64,000 nucleotides of DNA, taken from assembly GCA_005656395.1 (NCBI GenBank), contig SRSI01000044.1:2046001-2110000 (forward strand). The letters are read 5' to 3'. Shown one piece after another: positions 40,753-51,437 of the stretch; positions within the stretch are counted from its first letter, which is position 1, and the number at the start of each line of letters is the position of its first letter. Both the position numbers and the translations under genes were made by a program. This stretch comes from Strongyloides papillosus (Eukaryota; Nematoda; Chromadorea; Rhabditida; Strongyloididae). The notes below the pieces were generated by a model. It made no database searches, was not told the origin of the DNA, and saw nothing but the letters and a program-made list of their open reading frames with translations.

Positions 40753-43700
40753 AGTTTATTTAGAGTAATAACTTTTTACTTTTTTGTTTTAAATATTTAA
40801 ATCGGATAACAATAATAAAATGGAAAAGATAAGAAACATAAGACTAAAATAAATTAGGAATAAGTTTAAATTACATATATATCAGAAATTTGGTACACCC
40901 TCACATCAGTGGAAAGATATCTGTTATCTAAATTATTTTCATGTTTATTAAATTCATTTGTCACATTCTTGAGAAGAAGATTTAATTTCTAAGAGAATTA
41001 GATACATTTTGATTAAAAAACACAAACTTAATTGGTAAAAATTATTTAATAACAATTATAAGCTTAAACATTAGCTTAGTAATTAGATATACATCCCTTC
41101 ATATCTTTTTATGATGTTAATATGATAACGTAATATGGGAAATTTGAAAGTAAGATAAAATAAACTTTTTAAAAAATAAAAATGACACATGTAAAAATAA
41201 AAAAGTTATTGGTAATTTATAATACATATAAAGTAGGAGAATAAAAACAGAATATAAAATTCGTTTTTATGATAAAGAAATTGTATTTCAATTGTAGGAA
41301 AATTAACTTTTGCACTTTCCAAAATTTATTGTTTTTTATAAAGTTGTTTTTATTATGTAATTAATCATTTTATGTCATTATTTATGGTTATTTTTTAAAT
41401 ATAGTTACTAATATTGAAGAAATAAGTAAAGAGATTATTGTTATCTTAATATTTTTACTTATACGTTATTTAAAACCAAATATACTAAAGCTTTTCAGGG
41501 GAGTAAATTTTACATCTTCCACACATTATTTATCAATTAAAATAGTAGAAAAATTTAATTATCCATTGACAGGATCTATAATTAGTATTCATAAACAAAA
41601 TATTATAACATGGTAAGACTAAACTTGTTGTTTTAAAATTAAACAACTACAATAAATTTTAAAATAAAAATATATTTATAGGAATCAGCACTATTTCAAT
41701 TAATTATACTATGGAAAAAAAGATGATGAAATACAATTATCATATGCAGATGGAAAAATTTAATTTCCTTATGTATCACTATTCAAGAGGAAGTTGAATA
41801 TTAAAAGAGAAAATATAAAAAATGTCAAAATTTGTAAGGATGACAATTGTAATTTTTAGAAATTTTTAAGTTAAAATAATAATAATTGAAGTAAAATGAT
41901 TCTATTTCGTATTTAGAAGATAAGCAAAGTGTTTTAAGGTTAAGATATAAATAATTAACAACATCTCAAGTTTCCATAAAATAGCTTAATGTTTGAGTAA
42001 TGTTAATAAAATGTCTATCTAAAAGTTTTTTCTTTTGTTTTTCACAATACAGCAGAATGTCATTTCAGATAAGTGTGTTTTCGAAATTAAGAAAAGTATT
42101 ATATAATGAAAGTTAAAAATATACGTTGAAATTGAATTTAATAAATTAGTGTTATAAGAATAATAAAAAGTTTTTTATATCAGTTCTATGGAAATGAAGA
42201 TTCAAAGAATTATATATTTTGACAACCATTTTCTACAATTTACTTTTCAAAAGTAATATGAGAATCATAGTGAACTTGATAGCAAAAACAACGGGAAAAA
42301 TAGAAATACAAATATAGGGAGGTGATGTGATTATGCAATAATATATTATTATCTCAAATAAAGTTCACTTTTAAAAGTAATATGAAAAAATATACATATG
42401 TATAATTTTAATGTGCCAATTATGATGATTGAATTATATAATATGTTTTTATATAATTAATATTATGTAGATATAATATCGTTTACCATTCAGATGACAA
42501 AATATTATGAATAATAAAGGAAAGAAAGTTATACAGTATTTATGATAAGGGAACTGTGTTTTTAAAGCTCATTAAACATATCAAAAAAAGGAGAGTAAAA
42601 AATAATAATATAAAAAATGAATATTTGATATGAAAAGATGTTTTCATGATGTTTTAAAAAAATAATTGTTTTCGTTTAAATGGAATATCAATTTATAACA
42701 AATTTTTCTTCTTTGATATTTCTCCTCATTAAAAATTGGTTTATATTAAAAAATATAGAAAGCAAATAAGTAATGTCATGATGAGATGAAAAATCATTAA
42801 GTTTAATGATAAAGATATTAATAATTAAAGGTTTTATCTATAAAATTATAATTCAGGTAAATTTCGATGATATCAAAGAGGGAATATTTAATATTTAAAA
42901 TGGTAATATATATTTGTTTTTACATACTTAACACATTTTTGTTAGTATTTATATAGAATGTCAAAAATTAGAGAAAATTCAGTACTTTAGTTAACTATAA
43001 AGAAGATGATATAAGAAAATGATAAAATATATATTTTTTGAAATTCATAAAATATCATATGAGTATATATAAATATATTTTTTACTAAACAAAAAAATAT
43101 TTTGCGATGTACTTTAATGTATTAATGAAAAAGAGAATAAAAATGGATAGCATAATAATATGAAGGTTATGAGTATTTGAAGATATCAAGAAAGAATTAA
43201 AACTTAAAAGTAAAGAAAATATTCTTAAGTTATACTTTAGTCTTTCCATCTTCAACAAAAAAAGAGTTTTGGGATAATTATCTAAAATATAAATTTAGAT
43301 AGATGAGACTTTTTAATTTGACAGGTTGTTTAAACTTTTCTATAAATTAGAGACTTTTATTTATCTTCCTAAAATAGTTGACGGTTGAGGGAGTCATAAA
43401 AGTTTTTTATTGAAAAATTGAAAGGAAACATATTAGAAGAGGAGTTAGGAAAACTTTATACATTTGTTAAAAATATATCCTTTAATCAAGTGTTTATTTT
43501 TATTGGTGTAAGAATTTTTGAATCCCTCTGTATATGATATATATTTATCTTAAAATACAGCACATAAACAAGTGACATTTTATTATATTTTAACTCAATT
43601 AGGTGGATTATTTGCCAAAAATGTCTAATGATAGCGTATATTACCATGGAATGTCATTATATTACAATACTCTCGTATTAATTGGATGACAAAATTTGTT

Positions 43701-44735
43701 AGATAAAAAGTAATCTTATAATTAAACTTTTTCAGCATATGTCTGGTTATTCTAATAAACATTTTTATAAATATTTTTATTATATGACATTTATTTTCTT
43801 ATAAAGTGATAGTAGTATTTTTCATACAAATATAAGTATTACACTACCTAAAAATTTATAATTTTTTTATATTACTTTCTTGTTTTTAAAAAAAAAATTA
43901 ACAGTTTGTTTAATGTATTTTACATTTTTTAAAGGAAATTTTTTCTTATCTATTCTTTGATAACAAATGTTTACAAAATAATAAGAAATTTAAATGAAAA
44001 CATTTCATATATATTTGATGTTAATATCAAAGAACAACAATTTTCACACACTTATAATTGTAATTTTTTATTCCATCATTCGTTTACTTATATATAATAC
44101 TAAAAATGAAAATTCTATTTTTGATGAATTAGAATATTTTTATATAAATATCATATTTCATTACACATTTTCATGTATATAAATTAATTTTTTGTTACAA
44201 TAAATGAACATTTTAAGTTCATTATTCTGAAAATTTTTCTATTGTAATGGATTAACAATGAGTGTAAAATTTTCTAACTTGTAATTTTTATTTATTCAAT
44301 GACATTTATAAATATAATTTTGTTAATAAATAAAAATTAAGTAGTTGAATCTTATTACTTGATTATGTTGACAATTAATTTTATAAAAAATGTAAGTAAT
44401 AAAAAAGTACCACAACAAAAACTTTCATTAATGCAATATAAACATTATATTTATAAAACGAAAAATTTTTAATGTATAATTTTATTTAATTGTTTATAAT
44501 AATATTTGTATAATAAGTTTTGAATGTATGAATAAGTTTTTAATGATATTAAAATTATGTTTTATTTACAGGTAGATTTAAAAGAGATCAAATAATAGCA
44601 CTTTAACATAAAATTAAATAAATTATTCAATCAAATAAAATTAATAATAATTTTTATTGATTAAATAAGTAAATAAAATAATTTGCACAATTATACTTAT
44701 TAAAACACATTAAAATATTATAACATTTCAATATT
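40753..44735. other. 4-kb intergenic desert
   Basis: AT-rich DNA lies between the RhoGEF start and the P450 pseudogene. Apart from the possible decayed relative of the small membrane protein near 41.5 kb, no gene, RNA or transposon was recognised. The ORF at 43994-44182 is a low-complexity chance frame. Confidence 0.5.
41485..41742 (+). pseudogene. Possible decayed relative of the small Cys-rich membrane protein
   Basis: The words NYPLTGSI, a GTAAGACT donor at 41613, an acceptor TTTATAG before 41682, and ESALFQ line up with YQCPLAGSG, the donor, and AESLFHH of the intact gene at 37486. The order and the intron position are the same. The key cysteines are missing, the frame after ESALFQ runs only a few codons, and no membrane segment follows. 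Either a diverged duplicate has lost its function or this is a chance match in AT-rich DNA. Low confidence. Confidence 0.25.
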
Positions 44736-46275
44736 TCATTTTACGAATATAATAGGTATACATGTTGTAGGTATTTGTATAACATCTGGAACTGATTAAA
44801 CGTTATTCTCATCTCTTTTTGTAGTTAATTTATAATGCCTTAGAATCCATATTAGCATTGTTTTGTTTCATTTAATGCAAATTGTTGTCCGATAAAATTT
44901 CTTGGCCCAGCACTGAATGGTGTGAAATCATAAGCATTTCTTTTTGCAACATTTTCTGGTAAAAATCTATCAGGATCAAATTTATATGGAGCTGGGAAAA
45001 CTTTAGGATTATAATTAGTATGTTGACGGGTAAAAACAAAATTAGCACCTTTAGGGATTACATAACCACAAACTTCAATTTCATTTGATATAGCTCTATT
45101 AAAATATGGAACTATTGAATATCTTCTAAGTGTTTCTTTTATAACCATATCAGTGTAGTTTAATTTAGGTAAATCCTCTGGTAAAACGTCTCTTTCCTCC
45201 TCACCAAAAACATCACATATGCCTTCATAAACTTTTTCTCGTATATCTTGATGGCATGCTAATGCCCACCACAAGAATGAAACTAAACTTGATGTAGTAT
45301 CATGGCCAGCAAACATGAAAGTTTCAACCTCTTCTCTTATATCTTCATCGGTCCATTTATTTTCTTGTTTAAATTGTAATAAGTTTGATAAAAATGTATT
45401 GTCATATAATTCTACCTTATTATTTTCAAACTCTAAAGCTTTTTGCTTGATAATACTTTGAGTAAATGATTTTAGTATTGACAATGTTTTATCTCTTTCA
45501 AAACCACCACCAAATAAATGATATATTATAGGTATTTTTTAAAAGACACTTCTAATGTGTATTACACCTAATTTAGCATACTTTTCAACAGCTAGTAAAT
45601 ATGAATTATTTGGTTCATCAATTGCATTTATTTTAACACCCATTGCAGTGTCTAAAGAAAAATATTTTTAAAACAAAAAAAAATAGATTACCGCATATAA
45701 TATCAAGAGCCATTCTTTTGACAATGTTAAAAATTTCTACTTCTTCACCACTTTTAGCAAATTTTTCAAATCTTTCGACCATTAATCTTGATTCATTATT
45801 ATATGCTTCAAAATATTTTTTTAGCATATTAAAATGAAATGTTGGGGGTGAGTAGTCTTCTTCTTCCTTTCCATTTATCTCCATCTGATATTAATAACCA
45901 ATCTCCTAATCAAAGACTGAAAAAATTATAACTACGTCCTTTACTTATTTCAGTGATACTATCATAAATAATTTTAGTTGCTTCAGATGACAAACTATGA
46001 ATCAACAAAATATCTCCTATCCAAGATCTTCTTAATGGGTTATTATTCTTGAAAGCAATAGCACTTTCCTCATCCAACTTTTTTCTTATATCATCTGATG
46101 TTCCCATAAATGATAATGCATTTCCAAAAATTGGCACTGCCTTTGGTCCTGGTATTTTTTCTGCTAACTCAATTTTTCTTCTCCTTTCCAACCACCATGT
46201 TTTGATTCTTTTAATATTAGTTGCAATATATGATGTTATTAAAGTAAAAATGACAAGTAAAAGAATTATTTTTTA
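44736..46275 (-). pseudogene. CYP4-type cytochrome P450 pseudogene
   Basis: CYP4 hallmarks run in order on the minus strand: membrane anchor remnant, PGPKAVPIFGNAL, KWKGRRRLL, IICDTAMG across a 47-bp intron (45657-45703), the I-helix EVETFMFAGHDTTSS, KETLRR (ExxR), FDPDRFLPEN, and the heme loop FSAGPRNxIGQQFA. The reading frame is broken repeatedly: TGA at 45910-45912 where Trp is expected; an extra base in the run of five G at 45844-45848; TAA at 45539-45541; Phe in place of the heme-ligating Cys (codon 44894-44896); a one-base loss near 44857; and TAA at 44796-44798. No initiator Met is in frame with the anchor. The parent would have been an ER monooxygenase for fatty acids or xenobiotics. 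Several independent lesions make assembly error unlikely. Confidence 0.85.
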
Positions 46276-46919
46276 TTTTTAGTGAAATGTTTTCTTTCAT
46301 TATAAGAAGTTTTCTAAATTTATATGATTAGGTATGTTCACAGACCTTATCATTAAACACAAAACGACACAGAATATGATCAAAATGATCGCAAAAAATT
46401 GAAACATTAAAAATTTTCACGTTTCACTGACTTAATGAATGTTTGCCATTTATAACCTTCATCTAATTAATTTGTAAATAACATTGTCATGATAACCTAG
46501 TAAAAATATAAACTATGCAATAAAGGAAGTATGTATTTTTTTGATTATCATATTAAATAGACATCAAATAATAAAATCAAATTAATAATTTTTTTAGAAT
46601 ATTCTTAAATTGTTTACTTTTGTCATAAAGGATTACCAAAATTGTCGCTGATTTTAAATTTTCTATCAAAATATATATAAATGACAACTAAAGGGAGATG
46701 TTAAAAAAGATTATTATAACTTTTTAACAATAAGCATCTCTTATCATTTTGTGTCTTTAAAAACTTTGTGTAGAATTTAATTTTTTTGCGATATCTTTAG
46801 TCACTAATTAAATTAAGAAGAACCACTTGAAAACTAACTTTTTTTGAAATCAGTTATATTTAAATAATGTTTATACAAATAAATAAGTTAACTTTTTCTT
46901 TAAAAATGACAAAAAGGGA
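46276..46919. other. Intergenic, no gene seen
   Basis: About 640 bp of AT-rich DNA lies between the upstream side of the P450 pseudogene and the tRNA-Cys gene. No coding or RNA features are recognised. Confidence 0.55.
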
Positions 46920-46991
46920 AGGGGACACCCGGGATTGAACCGGGGACCATATGATCTGCAGTCACATGCTCTACCACTGAGCTATATCCCC
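46920..46991 (-). tRNA. tRNA-Cys (anticodon GCA)
   Basis: The minus strand reads GGGGATATAGCTCAG... with the D-loop GTGGTAGAGCA, an anticodon loop CTGCAGA centred on GCA, the T-arm GGTTCAATCC and a 3' acceptor TGTCCCC that pairs with the 5' GGGGATA (one G-U). This is a full cloverleaf of 72 nt with no intron. A run of T/A follows as terminator. It is close to the known nematode tRNA-Cys. Confidence 0.95.
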
Positions 46992-47335
46992 CATACTCTT
47001 TGGCTTAGGGGACATTTTGCACGTTTTTATCGCTTTCTTTTCTTTTTTTATTGACATTATAAAGGTTAATGTCTTGTTTACTCAATACAATAAGTAGAAA
47101 GATGATTTGATTAAGTAAAATATTCATTTATCATTTTAAATGAATAGCTTCTTGAATAACTTTCATAAGTTTAATGCTAAATATGAAATAATTTTGAGAA
47201 TCTAATTATGACATCTTGTATAATAGCAGTCTTTTAAAAATTGAATATTATGCATTATTTTATTCGAATTATTCGGGTACTATACATAATTTAAGCATAA
47301 TACTTTTTCACTTTTTTCATTATTATTTTCTTAAA

Positions 47336-47686
47336 ATGGGAAGACAAAAAGCCACCAAACCTCCAGCACATTATAGAAAAGTTGAATTGAAACAAAAATT
47401 TCATAGTAAACCTTCTAACAATGCAACACAAAAAGTTGAAAGTCGGCTGTGCATTCCAAGAAAAAAATTTGAAGATCTTGTGAAAGAGATATTACACATC
47501 GTCTCCAAGGGAAGCGTGACTCGTATTGAAAGGGACGCTGTAGATGCTTTTCACCAATCTGCAGAAGAGTATCTTATAAGAAATTTTAAAATGGGAGAAG
47601 TAATCAAAGGTGCTTCCAATGATCGAACATTAATGCCAAAGCATATGGCTGCGGCTAGAAGGATTAATAATCTAGATAAAAATTAA
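47336..47686 (+). CDS. Divergent histone H3, probable centromeric variant (CENP-A-like)
   Basis: A 116-residue ORF starts at ATG 47336 (MGRQKATKPPAHYRK); upstream in-frame codons look like untranslated DNA. The last 75 residues follow the H3 histone fold: RKKFEDLVKEIL (alpha 1), AVDAFHQSAEEYLIRNF (alpha 2) and TLMPKHMAAARRI (loop 2/alpha 3; canonical H3 has TIMPKDIQLARRI). Loop 1 between alpha 1 and alpha 2 is two residues longer than in canonical H3, the same length as in CENP-A. The N-terminal tail is short and lacks the canonical ARTKQT start and modified Lys pattern. CENP-A replaces H3 in centromeric nucleosomes and builds the kinetochore. Seen: fold and loop length. Inferred: centromere role. 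The gene is single-exon and convergent with the nucleotidyltransferase 105 bp away. Confidence 0.75.
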   Translation: MGRQKATKPPAHYRKVELKQKFHSKPSNNATQKVESRLCIPRKKFEDLVKEILHIVSKGSVTRIERDAVDAFHQSAEEYLIRNFKMGEVIKGASNDRTLMPKHMAAARRINNLDKN

Positions 47687-47790
47687 TATTTTTCTGTATA
47701 ATAATTAATATATTGTAATAGTTATCAATCTAACATGTACTCTTTTACTTCAATAAATTTACTATTAGAAATAAATATCGTTTTTTTCTT

Positions 47791-49072
47791 TCAATGAAAA
47801 AATCTATTTATAAAATATAACAAAAATGATATTAATTTATTTTGCATATGCACGATTTTTTTTAAATTATTAAAACTAGTCGAGTTTAAAAAATTATCAA
47901 TAAAATAACCTTCTTTTATTGAATTTCGTACATATTTCAAGTTCACAGAAAGTGCTTCTAAAGCACGGTCACCATTCGATATACTTTTATTAGAATACAA
48001 ATCAAAAAGCCGAAGTTTAGGTAATAGATCAACTGGAAATATTTCTACAGGGTCAGCTTTGTTCATAAGTATAGCATATGATGAGAAGTCAAATTCGGCA
48101 AAATAATCTACAAATTGTATTGCTAAATGGGAAGCTAAAGGCTTTCGATTGATGAGAGGTTGAATTCTACTGATATCAACAGGTTTACTAAGATTTTCTA
48201 TTACTTCTTCAATAGAAAGATTTGGAGATACAAAAGAAGAACAAACTTGAGGTATAATAGGAAGAATAGGTTTTTGATTTTTAAAAGGCTTTTGAAGGAA
48301 ATGTGCTACAAGTACTGAAATCTGGCAACTCGTTAGCAATCCCTTTTCTCCATCAAGTAAATTCAAACATGATAACAAATTCTTAACATAAATATACACT
48401 TTTCTATATCTAGGGTCTGACGTCGCATAATACCTTAATAAATTAGTATTTTTTAATGTATGATAGTTGCAAAATTGAATGTCTATTTTTGTTCCGTCTC
48501 CAAAATAAAGTTTTATTATGGGAACTTTTGCATCATATAGAGTAGACATTCTGTTTTTCTTTTTGTTCCAGATTTTTTCATCAGCTCTAATAATTTGTCC
48601 AACCAGTTTCATAAATTTATCCCTAAATCCCACATTATTTTTAAAGTCTCTTGAAAAATCATTTGATTCATCACCTAATACTACAAAGACTACATCTACA
48701 TCGGAATTATCAGATATTGTCAAACCAGTTGCTACGGATCCAGCTGTCAGAAGACTACTTTTTTTGCTACATATACATTTTTTTAGTAGATTGACTTTTT
48801 CTGCAGATTTTTTGATTACCTGAAGGAAACATAATTACATTAAAATAAAAACATACAGAATCATGTACATTTGCCCGTATTTTATCTGCTGTTTCTAGCT
48901 TTTCTTCAAGGATTTGAAGTTTATCGTTATATTTTAGTATTGCAGATTCATAAGCAGAAGTATCAGTATTTTTTACAAATTTATCAGATGCATAGGCACT
49001 ACTTTGTATAAATCTTGTACTAACATTTTTAATAGTAGAAAATAAATAACTTTTATTATATAAAAATGACAT
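47791..49072 (-). CDS. Non-canonical poly(A)/uridylyl polymerase (GLD-2/TUT family), possible mitochondrial import signal
   Basis: Two exons, 48857-49072 and 47791-48819, with a 37-bp intron, give 414 residues in frame. The nucleotidyltransferase signature is complete: GSVATGL at about residue 99, the acidic pair SDVDVV (Asp112, Asp114) and the third carboxylate KIDIQF (Asp185). A PAP/25A-associated segment (LFDLYSNKS) lies toward the C-terminus. Such enzymes add A or U tails to RNA 3' ends. The first 30 residues (MSFLYNKSYLFSTIKNVSTR) have Ser, Thr, Lys and Arg but almost no acidic residues, which would fit a mitochondrial presequence, followed by a short coiled-coil-like stretch. The substrate cannot be told. 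A cytoplasmic TUT is the alternative. Confidence 0.8.
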
Positions 49073-49340
49073 TATTTGCAGGAATTTTAAGTCATTTAAA
49101 TATTATATTCTAGGCCGCACTTTATTTTATCAGCTTCATTATTTTACCAATGAAGAAAAAATTGTTTTATAAAATGTACCAAATGTTGAGTTTTATGGTT
49201 TAATGGTAATAGATATGCTTGAATAAACATTAAATTCGTTCTTTTCATAAAAAAACTACCCTGAAAAATGTTTTTAAAGTACTACGACATGTCAATTAAA
49301 AAGTTTGGGTTCTTGGAGCATTCTAAAGTACCAGAGGGCA

Positions 49341-49412
49341 TCTCTGGTAGTATAGTGGTGAGTATCCGCGCCTGTCACGTGCGAGACCGGGGTTCGATTC
49401 CCCGCCAGAGAG
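49341..49412 (+). tRNA. tRNA-Asp (anticodon GTC)
   Basis: It starts TCTCTGGTAGTATAGTGG, has the anticodon loop CTGTCAC with GTC, and the T-arm GGGGTTCGATTCCCC. The acceptor CCAGAGA pairs fully with the 5' TCTCTGG, followed by discriminator G. It is 72 nt with no intron and close to the known nematode tRNA-Asp. Confidence 0.95.
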
Positions 49413-49909
49413 TTCCTTTTGCGATTTCTGAATCCTAAGAATCCCAACTTATAACTCATGTACATTCTTGGAACTTTTTATCATCATTATGTAAAAAAAT
49501 TAGTAGTGTCATGTATAAATAGTGATTATTGATGTTTTTATGTCTAGAAAATTTATAAAAAGATAATTATAAATTGATTGAATCCATATAATTATATTCT
49601 GCTGGATCTCCAAAGCAATAATCATGAATCAACTAGATGTTTGAAGTTTTTTTTTATTTGTTTTTAATTAATTTTTTACGTGATATATAGTTTTTAACCT
49701 GATTTAAATAAATGTTTTAATGCACTAAACAAAGATTAACAATATTAATCATATTAATAAATTACAATTTGTTCAAGATTTTTTCTTGAAATATCCAGCA
49801 TTTTATCAACAATGTCAATTCTTGTCTATGGGGTCATGGGAAACATTCTACGATCTTTTACAAGTTGAAGTAAATCTTCCTACAGACAAAGTTAAATGAA
49901 TGTTTAACT
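49413..49909. other. Intergenic, no gene seen
   Basis: AT-rich DNA follows tRNA-Asp. It shows fragments of open frame near 49780-49900 that probably belong to the decayed element downstream. Confidence 0.45.
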
Positions 49910-51060
49910 GTGAATGAATCTGGTAAATTTGACCTTATTGAAGTTTTCTTACAATTTAAATCAAAATGAAGAAATCCAGCTGTTTTTGATGGGTACATTT
50001 CACAATTAACTCTTATCTTGGAATCAACTGAATATCCTGAATCTGAGAAATATGCTCTTATCTATTATTCCTTGAACTTGAAATCGGAAGCTTTGGATCT
50101 ATATCCATTCTCCAAGAAATTTCTGCCTAATATTTTAGAATGCAAGGAATCAAAAAACTCTTCAGATGAACACCAAAATGTGGATTTGTTTCTGCTTTGT
50201 ACTCATGCTTTATTTGATTCAAAATGTCAATTTTCTACTTCAAAAAAAGAATACTTGAAAATTCTTTTAGATAAATTCTCAGTTATAATTAGTAATAGAA
50301 CATATATTTATGCTGGCTGGACGACTAAATGGACACTCATCCAGTAAATTAACAAATTTTGTCATGAATTGCCTCAACACGAAAATTAAAATAATAAATT
50401 ACAACATAAACATAATATTATAGTAATAAAACATATTTTGTTGATATTCTGGTGATTCTAAATCCATATATGGATCAAAAAATTTCTTATTCACAACGAA
50501 AATACAAAAATAAAAGTGTAAATTTTTTATCTTTTAGTATAGTATACCCGATGTAATTGGAGTAACATTTATTCACTGAATGAGTATCCATTCTCTCGGC
50601 TGGACAAATCAAAGCTATTGCTTATCAATATCGTCAATTTATCAAAACATATTATTACTTGGAAGAAATAATATTACTAATTGAAATTTCTGCTGACTTC
50701 GGTACTTTCAATGATTTCCTTGTTATGTTCGCTTTTGATGAATTACAAGAATGCTGGCCAGATGATGTCATTACATTTTCTGAAGGTTATACAACAATAG
50801 CTCCAACAATTGTTCAGTTATCGGAGATTGTTCTACTGTCTCATATGTTGTCTTCCAAGTTGTTGAAAGATAATCAATTCTCTATGCATTTGAAATGACA
50901 TCATGGTCATCATAGGATGTTATTGAAAAAAGTCAACTTGAAGACATTCTGTGATAAGATTTACAATGACTACATAGTTTGTATAACTATGACTGAAAAA
51001 GCTAAACTTAAAGTCATAATCGCCAATAGTCTATGTTGACTTCTACTATTATAGAGAGGA
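49910..51060 (+). pseudogene. Decayed ORF cluster, possibly a retroelement Gag remnant
   Basis: Plus-strand frames with host-unlike, CT-richer codon use are broken by stops and shifts. One stretch reads VFDGYISQLTLILEST, then EKYALIYYSLNLKSEALDLY (to 50347), preceded by an in-frame TGA near 49965. A second frame at 50659-50898 carries FDELQECWPDDVITFSEGY. The first stretch has the size and hydrophobic spacing of retroelement Gag capsid helices (target phrase ...EK..L...L...A...Y), which is why I suggest a Gag remnant. No protease, RT or LTR is recognisable beside it. It could equally be a broken host gene. Low confidence in identity, higher that it is a disrupted coding sequence. Confidence 0.35.
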
Positions 51061-51273
51061 ACAAGTTTACTCAATCAAACCTGGAGAATGAGGAACTGTC
51101 GAAGAATTATGTTCATGATAATATGTAAAAGATATATAATTAAATAAATATTAAAATTTATTTTTTTTATTGAATAAAAATTAGAATAAATCATCTTTTA
51201 AATGTAAATTAAATTGGACTTCTCGTAAATTATAGTTCTTTTTTAGATTATTTCTTACTCAATGAATCTATTT

Positions 51274-51437
51274 TCATGAACGAACAAAATATCCATCAAC
51301 ATCATCTTCATTGCTGTCATCAATAAACTAGAAAATTATATGAAAAATTAAATAATACTCACAGGTATATTATCGGTATTCAAAGTAGCAGTTGTAGCAA
51401 TGGTGAGAGCAAGAATTATAGCACTAATAAATTTCAT
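51274..51437 (-). CDS. Small secreted acidic peptide (42 residues)
   Basis: Two tiny exons, 51363-51437 and 51274-51327, are separated by a 35-bp intron with GTGAGT donor and TTCTAG acceptor. The phase agrees and the product is 42 residues. It starts with a good signal peptide (MKFISAIILALTIATTA) followed by an acidic, Cys-free tail (FIDDSNEDDVDGYFVRS). Both exons are too short to be seen as ORFs by length, and support comes from the joined signal peptide and splice sites. Function unknown. It could be a short secreted peptide of the kind parasites release, but nothing here proves expression. Confidence 0.5.

Noticed and set aside
49590..49640. CTGGATCTCC phrase similar to the primer-binding region of the intact retrotransposon
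   Set aside because: The match covers few bases and no LTR lies to its left, so it does not show that the Gag-like remnant belongs to the same family.
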